Shown here in pieces: positions 7,578 through 15,613 of a DNA stretch of 64,000 nucleotides. The position numbers and the translations under genes are program-made. Source of the stretch: Aquisphaera giovannonii (GTDB taxonomy: Bacteria; Planctomycetota; Planctomycetia; Isosphaerales; Isosphaeraceae); the NCBI RefSeq assembly GCF_008087625.1, contig NZ_CP042997.1, positions 6,758,001 to 6,822,000 on the forward strand. Direction: 5' to 3'. The notes beneath the pieces were generated by a model, which was not told the origin of the DNA, searched no databases, and saw nothing but the letters and a program-made list of their open reading frames with translations. Position 1 is the first letter of the stretch. Each line of letters begins with the position of its first letter.

Positions 7578-8381
7578 TTGATTCGATACGACTTACCAGC
7601 CGGGGAATACCATGCGCATCCGGCGCGCTCGAAATCCTATCTGTGGAAGCACTATTCCGGCACGCCCGCCCACGCGGAATACGGAGTGGCCGAAACGTCG
7701 AACGCCATGGATCTCGGCACGGCGGTGCATCTGGCCGCCCTGGAGCCGGAGAAGTTCGAAACCGACGTCGAGCGGGGCCCGGACGACCGGCGGGGTAACA
7801 AGTGGAAGAACGCTCTCGAAGCGGGGCTGGCCTACGGCAGGCTGGTGCTCACCTCCGGCGACTACGACAAGGCCCGCCGGGTGGGCGATGCCGCCCGCAA
7901 GTTGCCCATCGTGCTCCAGCTCTCCGAAGCTCAGATTCTCCATGAGGCTTCCGCCTTCTGGACCGACCCGGAAACCGGGCTTGAGTGCCGGTGCCGCCCG
8001 GATATCTACTGCCCGGCCTTCGAGATCATGGCCGACCTGAAGACCACCAGCGACGCCTCGGCGTTCACCTGGGCCAAGCGGGCCGCCGACATGGGCTACC
8101 ACGCACAGGAAGCCTGGTACTCCGACGGCTGGCAGGCGGCTGGCGGTGGTGATGTGGACGGGTTCGTCTTCATCGTCATCGAGTCCGACTATCCGCATCT
8201 GGCGGCGGCCTACGAGCTGACGCCCCAGGCCGTGCAGGAGGGCCGCATGGCCATGCGCAAGGCGCTGCTGTCGTACCGCGACTGCCGCGCGGCCGGCTCA
8301 TTCCCCGGTTACCCCGAGACGGTCCAGGAACTTGACCTACCCGGCTGGGCCTACAAGGAAACGAAATTATTGAGTGTTTAA
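7578..8381 (+). CDS. RecE/exonuclease VIII-like PD-(D/E)XK nuclease (DUF3799-type)
   Basis: The 267-residue product has the core of RecE C-terminal-type 5'-3' exonucleases: GTAVHLAAL with His51, CRPDIYC with Asp142, ADLKTT with Asp153 and Lys155, and QEAWY with Gln177. The gene starts with TTG at 7578 behind AAGGAGGAGG. It is followed 15 bases later by RecT. The pair forms a RecET-type recombination system: the nuclease resects double-strand ends and RecT anneals the exposed strands. Such pairs help phages circularise, replicate and repair. Confidence 0.88.
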   Translation: MIRYDLPAGEYHAHPARSKSYLWKHYSGTPAHAEYGVAETSNAMDLGTAVHLAALEPEKFETDVERGPDDRRGNKWKNALEAGLAYGRLVLTSGDYDKARRVGDAARKLPIVLQLSEAQILHEASAFWTDPETGLECRCRPDIYCPAFEIMADLKTTSDASAFTWAKRAADMGYHAQEAWYSDGWQAAGGGDVDGFVFIVIESDYPHLAAAYELTPQAVQEGRMAMRKALLSYRDCRAAGSFPGYPETVQELDLPGWAYKETKLLSV

Positions 8382-8396
8382 CCAACTAGAGAAAGA

Positions 8397-9353
8397 ATGC
8401 CTATGACTGAAGATTTAACCACACAGACCAAACCTACCTCTCGCCAGCAGCTTGTCGTTCAGCGCAAGAACGACATCCAGCTTATGGAAAACGAGCTGAA
8501 GAAGATGCTGCCCCAGAGCCTTCCGTCGGATAAGTTCGTCCGCACCGTGCAGACGGCCATCACCTTGAACCCCGACATCGCCGAGGCTGAGAAGAACAGC
8601 GTCCTGAACGCCTGCATGAAGGCCGCTGCTGATGGCCTCGTGCTGGACGGACGCGAAGCCGCGCTGACCATCTTCAACACGAAAGTGAAGAAGAACGGGC
8701 AGGATACCTGGGTCAAAATGGCCCAGTACATCCCCATGGTCGCGGGGATCATCAAGCGCGTCCGCAACTCCGGCGAGGTGTCCCGCCTCAATGCCTTCGT
8801 CGTCTACAAGAACGACGTGTTCCGCGTGACCTACGGCCTGGAGATGACGCTCGAGCACGTGCCGAACTTCTCCGACCCCGGCGAAGCGATCGGCGCCTAT
8901 GCCGTCTGCCGTTTCAAGGACGGCGAGGTCGATTTCGAGTTCATGTCGACCAAGCAGATCGAGGGCATCCGCGAGCGGAGCAAGTCGAAGGACAAGGGCC
9001 CATGGCAGACCGACTGGTCGGAAATGGCCCGCAAGACCGTCATCCGCCGCCTTGCCAAGCGCCTGCCCGTCGATTCCGACATCGCCCGCGTCGTCCAGCA
9101 CATCGACGAGGATTACGACTTCCAGCCCTCGGGCCAGGCCGTCACTCCGCACGATGAGGATGGGGTGGTCCTCGAGAACCAGGAGAACGCCAAGCCCGCC
9201 AAGGCGCGCGGTTCGGCGGCTGCGAAGCTCAACCCCAAGCCGAAACAGCCCGAGCCCGGTCCGGTGATTGAGAACGAGCCGCAGGACCATGAGGCGGGCG
9301 ACGCCTCCTCGAACCCGCCGGGCGACACCGACGAGCCTGAAGACATCATCTAG
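8397..9353 (+). CDS. recT: RecT single-strand annealing protein
   Basis: The 318-residue protein carries the RecT fold over residues 20-245, including KNSVLNACMKAAADGLVLDG and QYIPMVAGIIKRVRNSG, both characteristic of the family. The last 75 residues are acidic, Pro-rich and probably disordered (ending DTDEPEDII), resembling tails that recruit partners such as single-strand binding protein. It works with the exonuclease directly upstream to anneal complementary strands. The leader before it is short, so it is co-transcribed with the nuclease. Confidence 0.93.
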   Translation: MPMTEDLTTQTKPTSRQQLVVQRKNDIQLMENELKKMLPQSLPSDKFVRTVQTAITLNPDIAEAEKNSVLNACMKAAADGLVLDGREAALTIFNTKVKKNGQDTWVKMAQYIPMVAGIIKRVRNSGEVSRLNAFVVYKNDVFRVTYGLEMTLEHVPNFSDPGEAIGAYAVCRFKDGEVDFEFMSTKQIEGIRERSKSKDKGPWQTDWSEMARKTVIRRLAKRLPVDSDIARVVQHIDEDYDFQPSGQAVTPHDEDGVVLENQENAKPAKARGSAAAKLNPKPKQPEPGPVIENEPQDHEAGDASSNPPGDTDEPEDII

Positions 9354-9355
9354 CC

Positions 9356-9583
9356 ATGCTGCGCCTGATGACATTGGCCGATTGGCGGAAGGCCGAGGGG
9401 ATCTCCCAGGAGGAGCTCGCCTCGCGGCTTTCCGCCACCCTCGGGCGGCCGGTCCACCAGCCAAGCGTCTGCCAGTGGGAATCGGGCAGCGTCATGCCGG
9501 GTGCGGACGTGGCCGAGGCCATCCGAACGATGACCGGCGGGCGGGTGACCGGGGCCAGCTTCGGACGCCGTCCATGCCCGTGA
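9356..9583 (+). CDS. XRE-family HTH regulator
   Basis: The 75-residue protein contains one Cro/C1-type helix-turn-helix: GISQEELASRLSATLGRPV followed by QPSVCQWESGSVMP. It starts 3 bases after the recT stop and overlaps the next small gene. It may regulate the early operon, for example through the palindromic operators at 6021 and 7284, but this link is inferred. Confidence 0.8.
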   Translation: MLRLMTLADWRKAEGISQEELASRLSATLGRPVHQPSVCQWESGSVMPGADVAEAIRTMTGGRVTGASFGRRPCP

Positions 9584-9792
9584 GCCTGAAGCGGATCCGC
9601 CAGAGCGGGGCCCTGATCTTCCTCCACACCTGCGAGGTGTGCGGGGCCGCCGCCTCGTTCGGCTTCGGAGTGTCGATGCGGCTGGCCCTGAATGCCCTGG
9701 AGGCCGGGGACAAGGCTTCCGCGAAGCTCCATCTCGGGCAGTGGTTCTGCAGGGAGCACAGGCCCGAGACGGCCGCTGATACTTCTGCATGA
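9574..9792 (+). CDS. Small zinc-binding protein (72 aa)
   Basis: An ATG at 9574, inside the end of the preceding regulator gene, gives a 72-residue protein with HTCEVCG near residue 18 and FCREHRP near residue 60. This Cys-Cys...Cys-His pattern suggests a single zinc site. Its stop overlaps the start of the helicase gene (ATGA), so the genes are translationally coupled. The function is unknown; similar short treble-clef-like proteins are common in phage replication operons. Confidence 0.7.
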   Translation: MPVSLKRIRQSGALIFLHTCEVCGAAASFGFGVSMRLALNALEAGDKASAKLHLGQWFCREHRPETAADTSA

Positions 9793-11210
9793 CCGGGCTA
9801 TGGCCGTTCCAGGAAGAGCGGATGATGCTCACGCGCACCGCCTTCCGCACCCACCAGGCCGTCGTCCTCCAATCGCCCACCGGCTCCGGCAAAACCCAGA
9901 TGGGTTCGTATGGAGCTAAATCGGCGTCCGAGAAGGGCAACGACGTGATCTGGCTGGCCCACCGGCGCGAGCTGCTGGAGGGCACAGGAAACACCTTCAG
10001 CAAGACGGGTATCCCCCACTCGCTGATGATGGGGGGCTGCCACCACAACCCCCGGCTGCGGGTGACCCTGGCGAGCGTCGGAACCCTCGCCAACCGGCTG
10101 GAGAAGACCCGCCCGCCCCGGCTGCTGATCGTGGACGAGTGCCACCATTCGACCGCCTCCCAGTACGACAAGATCATCCGCTGGGTCGAGGCGAACGGCG
10201 GCAAGGCGCTCGGCCTGACCGCAACCCCGTGGCGGCTATCCGGCGAGGGGCTGGACGACCACTACGACCACATGGTGCTGGGACCGCCGGTGGCCTGGCT
10301 GATCGCCAACGGCTACCTGAGCGATTATCGGGCCTACGCCCCTTCCGCCCCCGATCTGTCCGAAGTGCATACTCTGGCCGGGGACTACGTAAAGAACGAG
10401 ATCGACCAGGTGATGAAGGGCAAGGCCATCGTCGCCGACTGCGTCTCCCAGTGGCGGCGGTACGCGCCGGGCAAGCGGACGATCGGGTTCGCGGTCTCGG
10501 TCGAGCACTCCCAGATGATGGTCGAGGCGTTCCTACGGGCAGGCATCCCGGCTGCCCATATCGACGCCGGGACCCAATCTCATATCCGCCGGCAGCACAT
10601 CCTCAACTTCGCTACGGGGCACCTTCAGGTGCTCTGGAACTGCGACCTGTTCTCCGAAGGCTTTGACCTGTCGGCGGTTGCGGGCCGGGACGTGCCGATC
10701 GAGTGCGCCATCCAGGCCCGGCCGACCAAGAGCCTGACGCTCCACCTCCAGCAGATCGGCCGCGCGCTCAGGCGGAAGCCCTATCCGGCCATCCTGCTCG
10801 ATCTGTGCGGCAACCTCGCCAGGCTGGGTCTACCGGACCACCCTCACGAGTGGACGCTGGCGGGCAGGCCGAAGAAAGGCCGCGGGGGCAAGTCAGAGGA
10901 GGCGGCGCCGCTAACACGCAAATGCCAGTCGTGCGACGTCATGTTCCCGATCGTGCTGCTATCCTGCCCGCATTGCGGGGCGGCTCAGGTGAGCGGCGGG
11001 GGCGGTGGCCGGAAGGTCGAGGAGGTCGCTGCTGAGCTGCGGGAGATCGACCGCGAGCAGGCGCGGCGTGAGCGGCTCAAGGAGCAGGCCGGGGCGAAGA
11101 CGCTGGAGGAACTGATCGAGCTGGGGAAGGCGAAGGGGTACAAGAGCCCCGAAAAGTGGGCGTCCCATGTCTTTACGGCGAGGCTGCAGAAGCAGAACCG
11201 GGCGGGCTAG
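9789..11210 (+). CDS. DEAH-box SF2 helicase with C-terminal zinc ribbon
   Basis: The 473-residue product shows Walker A SPTGSGKT (residues 29-36), a DECH box (IVDECHHS), LTATPWR and motif VI QQIGRALRR. It therefore resembles the phage- and restriction-type SF2 helicases related to UvsW and the type III restriction helicases. A CxxC...CxxC zinc ribbon (CQSCDVMFPIVLLSCPHC) follows the helicase core, and a charged helical tail closes the protein. It may remodel replication or recombination intermediates. It is the last rightward gene of the operon and ends 33 bases before a convergent endonuclease gene. Confidence 0.88.
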   Translation: MTGLWPFQEERMMLTRTAFRTHQAVVLQSPTGSGKTQMGSYGAKSASEKGNDVIWLAHRRELLEGTGNTFSKTGIPHSLMMGGCHHNPRLRVTLASVGTLANRLEKTRPPRLLIVDECHHSTASQYDKIIRWVEANGGKALGLTATPWRLSGEGLDDHYDHMVLGPPVAWLIANGYLSDYRAYAPSAPDLSEVHTLAGDYVKNEIDQVMKGKAIVADCVSQWRRYAPGKRTIGFAVSVEHSQMMVEAFLRAGIPAAHIDAGTQSHIRRQHILNFATGHLQVLWNCDLFSEGFDLSAVAGRDVPIECAIQARPTKSLTLHLQQIGRALRRKPYPAILLDLCGNLARLGLPDHPHEWTLAGRPKKGRGGKSEEAAPLTRKCQSCDVMFPIVLLSCPHCGAAQVSGGGGGRKVEEVAAELREIDREQARRERLKEQAGAKTLEELIELGKAKGYKSPEKWASHVFTARLQKQNRAG

Positions 11211-11243
11211 AACCAATGCAACTGAACCTGCTCCTGGTGATGC

Positions 11244-12287
11244 TCACGGGGCGACAGCAGCAAGAAAGCGGTATCTCGCTTTCATATATTCGGCCCAGGC
11301 GTGCAATTGGGGAAGTCGGTCGAGAGGTATGCCTTGGAATAGCGCTTCGGTCGTCACGCTAACGAAACTGCCCGCGTCACGCAGAATACCTCGCCATGTG
11401 TTAGCCAGGCTATCACCTTCGAGGCCAGGGCATGTGGCGTTTATCGTAGCAAGATTCTCGGACGGGGCCACGTGAATTAGCGTTCCCATCGTGGCACCCA
11501 ATTCTTGGTGCCTTACAGCCTCGCGCACGAGCAATTGCAGCCGAAGAAGTTGGTAAAAGGGCGCGTTAAACAGATCCTCGAATCGCTGGATTACGGAGTG
11601 GTCGAAAGGACCGTCAGCCATGTCGTAATATGAGCGATAGATGTCGGTGACGCGAGTGTCGACTTGGTTAATCTTTCTCCTGCCGCTTCCTCTGTATCCG
11701 CTTTCTTCCTCGGTGTATTTCCATTCAAACACAATGAGCTGGATCGTCCCGTCCGTGTGGCGGATGAGGATGGCTGCGTCGGCGCTGGTGTAATATTCAC
11801 CTCTCGTACGTTTGGCCCCGCTTGACGCCTCACCCAAGTAGTCTCGCCCTCCTATCCATTCAAACGCAACATACTGGCCGTCGATGGGAAGCACTGTTTC
11901 GATAGTGGGGAACAGGGGTCTTAGCATTTCCGTCAGGGCGGCTTGGTCGTTCGCGAAGGGCATGAAAAAGTTGACGCAGCAAATCTGGGAATCTCGCATG
12001 TGATTGCTAGGTCTTGCGTCGAGCGCGACGCCATCATGCCACTTTATCCCAGCCCGTTGAAAGTACTCGACCGAGGCGGCTCTTATCCCTTCATAGAGAT
12101 TCTCCTCGCAGAATTCGGGGGGCAGTACGTAGGGGAACGGGCCGATCGGTTTCAAGTCAGGCCGCCCGGAATCGTCGCGGGTTCTCAAAAAGTACCGGCC
12201 GTCCGCCCTCGCACCGTCCGAGAAGCCAGGCCAGGTCCGCTTGAAATCTGCCTGATTCAAATTCTCCTGATCCTTGAAGCCGCACAT
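11244..12287 (-). CDS. Putative PD-(D/E)XK restriction endonuclease (PGN_0703-like)
   Basis: This 347-residue protein stands alone on the opposite strand. Residues 95-111 (NHMRDSQICCVNFFMPF) and the sequence from 168 (SADAAILIRHTDG, then IVFEWKYTE) give Asp170, Glu188 and Lys190, the D...ExK core of PD-(D/E)XK nucleases. The pattern resembles the PGN_0703 family of putative restriction endonucleases. No methyltransferase is adjacent, so it may be a modification-dependent enzyme, an anti-competitor nuclease or an orphan. Its opposite orientation suggests it was added as cargo. The family assignment is from memory of the motifs and is moderately certain. Confidence 0.65.
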   Translation of the reverse strand: MCGFKDQENLNQADFKRTWPGFSDGARADGRYFLRTRDDSGRPDLKPIGPFPYVLPPEFCEENLYEGIRAASVEYFQRAGIKWHDGVALDARPSNHMRDSQICCVNFFMPFANDQAALTEMLRPLFPTIETVLPIDGQYVAFEWIGGRDYLGEASSGAKRTRGEYYTSADAAILIRHTDGTIQLIVFEWKYTEEESGYRGSGRRKINQVDTRVTDIYRSYYDMADGPFDHSVIQRFEDLFNAPFYQLLRLQLLVREAVRHQELGATMGTLIHVAPSENLATINATCPGLEGDSLANTWRGILRDAGSFVSVTTEALFQGIPLDRLPQLHAWAEYMKARYRFLAAVAP

Positions 12288-12444
12288 TCGCCTGGTTCCT
12301 GGACCGGGATCGAACCATGGACCGCCCGCGACTCGGCCGAAGCCCGGATTATATCAGGGGAGACAGCCAACCTCTAACCCCGAGACAGACTACCCGGCCG
12401 GGCTTCACCTGCGAGAATCGCCCAAGTGAGTCCGTGCTTCATCG

Positions 12445-12828
12445 CTAGCCGATCGGGCTCCGCGAAACGAAGCCGAGCCGTTCGATTGCCGCCCTCATCT
12501 CCATCCGGTTCCTGGCCACAATGTAAACGCCGCCGCTATTCCGCACCACCCGCATGTGGGCACGCTGCTTGGGGCTCTGGCTGCTCTGCCCGGTCTTGCA
12601 CTCGACCTCGCCGTGGATGCCGAAGAGCTGGCCGTCGATCTGCCGAGGCAGGATGACGTGGATGTCGCCGCGGCCGGATTTGCTCAAGGAGACCCATCGT
12701 CCGTTGACCTGGACGGCACGCCGTTGGTTCTCCCACGCGGCAACGCCCATCAGGGCGAGCTCCTCCAAGCATTCCTTGACGAGCCGGTCGTGCGCCTCGT
12801 TGCTGCCGGGTTCGATGGCGCTACTCAC
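12445..12828 (-). CDS. VRR-NUC domain nuclease
   Basis: The 127-residue protein starts with GTG at 12828, overlapping the upstream gene by 8 bases. It contains the VRR-NUC core: SGRGDIHVILP with the metal-binding Asp, HGEVECKTGQSSQS with the ExK pair, and an HMRVVRNSGGVYIVA strand-turn. Stand-alone VRR-NUC proteins of this size are common in phages and probably act as structure-specific endonucleases, for example on Holliday junctions. It is the last gene of a tightly overlapping minus-strand operon. Confidence 0.85.
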   Translation of the reverse strand: MSSAIEPGSNEAHDRLVKECLEELALMGVAAWENQRRAVQVNGRWVSLSKSGRGDIHVILPRQIDGQLFGIHGEVECKTGQSSQSPKQRAHMRVVRNSGGVYIVARNRMEMRAAIERLGFVSRSPIG

Positions 12829-13033
12829 GGCTGACCAGCGCCGCGACGTACCGCTCCCTCGCCGCCTCCTCCCGCTCCTGGGCGTCCGAGAACCGCCGCT
12901 GGTGATCCGGGTTCCTCGCGTCGCTGTGCCTGAGCACCTCCCGTTTGTGTTCCTTGGCCAGCTCGTACTCCTGGGCAAGGGCCGGAAGCCGGTTGTGCTC
13001 GATCTCGAAGAGGCCGCAGATCACACTCGCCAC
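12821..13033 (-). CDS. Small coiled-coil protein (70 aa)
   Basis: This highly charged 70-residue protein is almost entirely helical (EIEHNRLPALAQEYELAKEH, then AQEREEAARERYVAAL). It starts with GTG at 13033, overlapping the gene before by 13 bases, and overlaps the VRR-NUC gene by 8. Not recognised; a partner or dimerising cofactor of the nuclease is a reasonable guess only. Confidence 0.6.
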   Translation of the reverse strand: MASVICGLFEIEHNRLPALAQEYELAKEHKREVLRHSDARNPDHQRRFSDAQEREEAARERYVAALVSRE

Positions 13034-13386
13034 GCCTCGGGCCCGAATTGCTCGAGGCCCATCTTCAACCGGACGCGGTTGGCTTCCTTGACCACCGCCG
13101 CCGTGCTGACGTGCCGCCCGTCGAGGAAGAACCCGGCGGGCCGCTCCTGCAGCCGATTGCCGAGCGACTCATGGGCCATGAAGATCGGGCTGGTGGGCGA
13201 AGGGAGGTCGCGCGGGACCGGTGCGGACTTCGGCGGCGGGGGCATCCCTAGGCCGAGCCGGCGGCGGTGCCGGGTGACAATCTGGGCGTCCATGTTCATC
13301 TCGGCCGCGATCTGCTCGTCGGACATCTTGGCACGAAAGAGGCGGGTCAGGACCGGGTCGTGGACGTGAGCTGAGTAGCGGGTCAT
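13021..13386 (-). CDS. HTH-containing hypothetical protein
   Basis: The 121-residue protein opens with a helix-turn-helix-like stretch, KMSDEQIAAEMNMDAQIVTR followed by HRRRLGLGMP, of the sigma-factor-like or GcrA-like kind. The remainder is Pro-rich and then basic. It starts at ATG 13386 within an ATGA overlap with the upstream gene. A DNA-binding role is likely; the target is unknown. Confidence 0.65.
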   Translation of the reverse strand: MTRYSAHVHDPVLTRLFRAKMSDEQIAAEMNMDAQIVTRHRRRLGLGMPPPPKSAPVPRDLPSPTSPIFMAHESLGNRLQERPAGFFLDGRHVSTAAVVKEANRVRLKMGLEQFGPEAWRV

Positions 13387-13556
13387 GCGGAGACTCCGCT
13401 TTTGGGTCGGAACCGATTCCGCCAACGGCGGGTGGCGTCGCGGCTGACCTGCTCGGCGAGCAGCTTCTCCCGCTCGATGTTCAGCGCCGCCAGCTCCTTC
13501 GTTCCCGTTGCGGGGCAGGCCGTCACCCCGTGCTTCCTGATGAACGCGGCGATCAT
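13383..13556 (-). CDS. Small hypothetical protein (57 aa)
   Basis: An ATG at 13556 preceded by AAGGAGG opens a 57-residue frame starting MIAAFIRKHGVTACPATGTK and ending PKSGVSA. It is coupled to both neighbours by ATGA overlaps, which makes it a real gene despite its length. The middle is helical and charged. No family is recognised. Confidence 0.7.
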   Translation of the reverse strand: MIAAFIRKHGVTACPATGTKELAALNIEREKLLAEQVSRDATRRWRNRFRPKSGVSA

Positions 13557-14251
13557 GTCGGCCTCCTTGTCGCGTCGCTCGTCCCGCCCGACGGCGACGC
13601 GGGGGCTTCCCCCTTTGGCCGCTCCTTTTGCTGGTGGGAGGCGATGAATGCATCGAGGTCGGCAGGATCCTCGTCGTAGTCGCTGGCGATCGCCCTGCGG
13701 GTGCGGCCCTGCTCGAGCATCCGCTCGATCTCGGGCCAGTCGTCGTCCGTGAGCTGGGACTTCCGGCGGGGCTTGGGGATGGTGATTCGGAGGTCGGCCT
13801 CGTCGAACTCGGGGACAGGGTCTGGTTCTTCAGCGACCGCGGGTTCGTCCCGGTTCTCCACAAGCGGTTGCCGGTTGGCCTCACGCTTCCTTTGGTTGAT
13901 GGCACGGATGCGATCGGCCTGTGCCGCCCGCTTCTCGGGCGACCAGTTCCGCGTCTTCCGGGGCTTCTTGACGGAGGTCGACTCGGGATCGGGTTGAGCG
14001 GGAGCTGCCGAATCCGTGGACGATGCCCGGTGAACCTCGGTCGTCTGGGAAAAACCGCCAAAATCATCGAGGACTTCGGAAGACGGCTTCTCTTGAAGGG
14101 GTTCCGGTTCGGGCTGGCCCGCTGCGCTCCCGGCCTTTTCCTCGAAATGGCTGGTCACCCGCTCGATCGCTTGACGGATCGGCTCCGGGATGGACGGCGA
14201 CGCGCCGTAGATGAACCCCGAGAGCAGGATGGCGTCGTCGCGGAGCGTCAT
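13553..14251 (-). CDS. Hypothetical protein with low-complexity linker
   Basis: The 232-residue product has an N-terminal helical domain (to about residue 40), a Pro/Glu/Ser-rich linker, a basic segment NWSPEKRAAQADRIRAINQR near 103-122, and a second small domain with LTDDDWPEIERMLEQG followed by RTRRAIASDYDEDPADLDA. The latter looks like a helix-turn-helix. It is coupled by ATGA overlaps on both sides. A DNA-binding or replication accessory role is possible; no family is recognised. Confidence 0.6.
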   Translation of the reverse strand: MTLRDDAILLSGFIYGASPSIPEPIRQAIERVTSHFEEKAGSAAGQPEPEPLQEKPSSEVLDDFGGFSQTTEVHRASSTDSAAPAQPDPESTSVKKPRKTRNWSPEKRAAQADRIRAINQRKREANRQPLVENRDEPAVAEEPDPVPEFDEADLRITIPKPRRKSQLTDDDWPEIERMLEQGRTRRAIASDYDEDPADLDAFIASHQQKERPKGEAPASPSGGTSDATRRPT

Positions 14252-14481
14252 TCGGCCAGCTCCGCGCGGCCCCGCTTCCGGGCCGTTGGTTGCCGTTCGA
14301 AGCCCTCGGCGAAGGCGGGCTCGATGACTCGGGTCTTCAGGGCCTTCTCGATCTTGCGGGACAGGTAGGTCGTCGCCGCGATCACCTCGTCCGAGAAGTC
14401 GGCCTTGGGCGGACGGCCCGGGTGCTGTTCGGCCCAGATGGTGCGGAGTTCGGTGAGCAGTTCATCTCGTTCAGCGGTCAT
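14248..14481 (-). CDS. Small hypothetical protein (77 aa)
   Basis: The protein starts at ATG 14481 (MTAERDELLTELRTIWAEQH) and is 77 residues long, helical and basic at the C-terminus. Its stop overlaps the next start by ATGA, and its own start overlaps the stop of the DUF1508-like gene. Not recognised. Confidence 0.65.
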   Translation of the reverse strand: MTAERDELLTELRTIWAEQHPGRPPKADFSDEVIAATTYLSRKIEKALKTRVIEPAFAEGFERQPTARKRGRAELAE

Positions 14482-14654
14482 TTCACCTCGACGATCTTTG
14501 CCTTGCCGAGCTGACCCTTCAGCAGTTTGGCGGCGGCCAGGGCGTTGCGGCGGTTGGCGTATGCGATGGCGCTGCGGAATAGAACTTTGCGGTTGCCGGT
14601 AATGACGTCGATTTTCCATTTCAGGTCGACGGTTTGCCAGATTTCGATCTTCAT
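14478..14654 (-). CDS. DUF1508/YegP-like small protein (58 aa)
   Basis: The sequence begins MKIEIWQTVDLKWKIDVITG, followed by NRKVLFRSAIAYANRRNALA. A W-x-W/strand, then a basic turn and an alternating helix resembles one repeat of the DUF1508 (YegP) fold. Translation starts at 14654 behind GGAGG. Homologues of this fold are small and of unknown function. It opens the translationally coupled leftward run that ends with the VRR-NUC nuclease. Confidence 0.6.
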   Translation of the reverse strand: MKIEIWQTVDLKWKIDVITGNRKVLFRSAIAYANRRNALAAAKLLKGQLGKAKIVEVK

Positions 14655-14675
14655 AGTGGGTCTCCTCCCTGTTCG

Positions 14676-14825
14676 TTACTCTGCTTGGCTTTGTGAGTCG
14701 GCCCACTCTGCCAGTATTTTGGTTATCAAATTGTTAACGGAACGCCGGTCATTTGCTGCCCGTTGCTCGATTTTCGCCAGTAAGGGCTTGGGCAATCTCA
14801 CAGAAAAAGTTTTCGATTCCGGCAT
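14676..14825 (-). CDS. Ribbon-helix-helix DNA-binding protein
   Basis: The 49-residue form starting at ATG 14825 reads MPESKTFSVRLPKPLLAKIE and then RAANDRRSVNNLITKILAEW, a classic ribbon-helix-helix: a short strand (FSVRL) followed by two helices. An upstream ATG at 14873 would extend it by 16 residues but would lie in the opposing promoter. The gene faces away from a rightward operon. The shared control region (14848-14893) contains TTGACTT inverted repeats, so it is probably an autoregulated repressor of both directions. Confidence 0.75.
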   Translation of the reverse strand: MPESKTFSVRLPKPLLAKIEQRAANDRRSVNNLITKILAEWADSQSQAE

Positions 14826-14847
14826 AACACAACCTAACACATTGTCG

Positions 14848-14893
14848 TTGACTTGTGTTTTTAGGTATGCCATAGTCCAAACCACTAAGTCAA
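14848..14893 (+). promoter_or_regulatory. Divergent control region with rightward promoter
   Basis: TTGACT (14848-14853), 17 bases, CATAGT (14871-14876) forms a good rightward promoter. On the other strand TTGACT at 14887-14892 could drive the RHH gene. The two TTGACTT arms form an interrupted inverted repeat across the region, a natural target for the RHH protein. Confidence 0.6.
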
Positions 14894-14912
14894 ACGCTTT
14901 ATGGAGACCTTT

Positions 14913-15074
14913 ATGGAGAGCACCACCTACCAGATCATCGACCTGCAGACCGGCAATGCGGTCAGCGGCATCTACAAGTTCGCGCAGCGCAACAGGGCTC
15001 GCAACCGTGCCGAGAAGCTGAACCTCGAATACGGCGCGCATCGCTACACCGCCCGTCCCACCTTTCAGGCGTAG
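14913..15074 (+). CDS. Small hypothetical protein (53 aa)
   Basis: An ATG at 14913 with GGAG six bases upstream opens a 53-residue protein, MESTTYQIIDLQTGNAVSGI at its start. An in-frame ATG at 14901 is possible but lacks a binding site. The sequence alternates like a short beta-rich fold with a basic helix (YKFAQRNRARNRAEKL). It is first in a rightward operon of small genes. Unknown function. Confidence 0.6.
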   Translation: MESTTYQIIDLQTGNAVSGIYKFAQRNRARNRAEKLNLEYGAHRYTARPTFQA

Positions 15075-15083
15075 GGGGCGGCC

Positions 15084-15491
15084 ATGAGCAACTACCCCGA
15101 CAACTTCAATGGAACCCCTCTCGACCTGACCCCGGCACAAGAACGCGCCACCGAACGGCTCGACCAGATTCACGCCGTCTATCGCGACGTGCTCTCGGCC
15201 TTCGTCGGCTCCTGCATCAAGAACCGGGTCATGGTGAGCCGGATTGACATCGAAGTAGCGATGGAAGGCGTCGGCGAGGCTCTGGTTAACGAGGCGGATA
15301 ACGCCCTCACGGTGCTGCCGGCTGCCTCCTACACGCCTCCGGACGCCAAGAAGCTGATCGAGCGGGCGCACGACGCAATCGTCGATGCCCTGCGGCTGAA
15401 GCCGATCGACTACATGAGCGTGTTCAAGGACATCTTCCGCCCTGTGCCGACTAACCCGGCTACACGCGGTTTCGGTGGAGACGGCCAATGA
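15084..15491 (+). CDS. Hypothetical protein (135 aa)
   Basis: The protein starts MSNYPDNFNGTPLDLTPAQE and is mostly helical with a hydrophobic middle (AVYRDVLSAFVGSCIKN). It follows the 53-residue gene by 9 bases and overlaps the next by ATGA. Not recognised; soluble and probably cytoplasmic. Confidence 0.65.
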   Translation: MSNYPDNFNGTPLDLTPAQERATERLDQIHAVYRDVLSAFVGSCIKNRVMVSRIDIEVAMEGVGEALVNEADNALTVLPAASYTPPDAKKLIERAHDAIVDALRLKPIDYMSVFKDIFRPVPTNPATRGFGGDGQ

Positions 15492-15613
15492 ACGGGCTCG
15501 TCGTGTTCGCGGGGTTGCTGGCGTTTGTGGCTTTCGGTGCCTTCTGCTACTTCACCGGCATGGCTGCAGGGTGGCAGGACGCCATGGAACAGAGCCAGGG
15601 AGGCCAGCCATGA
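15488..15613 (+). CDS. Single-span membrane peptide (41 aa)
   Basis: The 41-residue product is MNGLVVFAGLLAFVAFGAFC plus a short polar tail. One membrane helix spans almost the whole N-terminal half. It is coupled by ATGA overlaps to both neighbours. Its length and topology would fit a small phage membrane protein such as an accessory lysis or regulatory peptide, but there is no direct evidence. Confidence 0.65.
   Translation: MNGLVVFAGLLAFVAFGAFCYFTGMAAGWQDAMEQSQGGQP

Noticed and set aside
12291-12400. Possible tRNA on the minus strand, ending CCA, with GGTTCGATCC
   Set aside because: The T stem has only three of five pairs, no 7-base anticodon loop with a proper stem forms, and the acceptor strands do not pair. 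At most it is a decayed tRNA; it is mentioned with the endonuclease finding.
14374-14385. Another GCGATCAC octamer within the 77-residue gene
   Set aside because: It is inside coding sequence, on the strand opposite to that gene and without a promoter layout around it, so it is best explained by chance.
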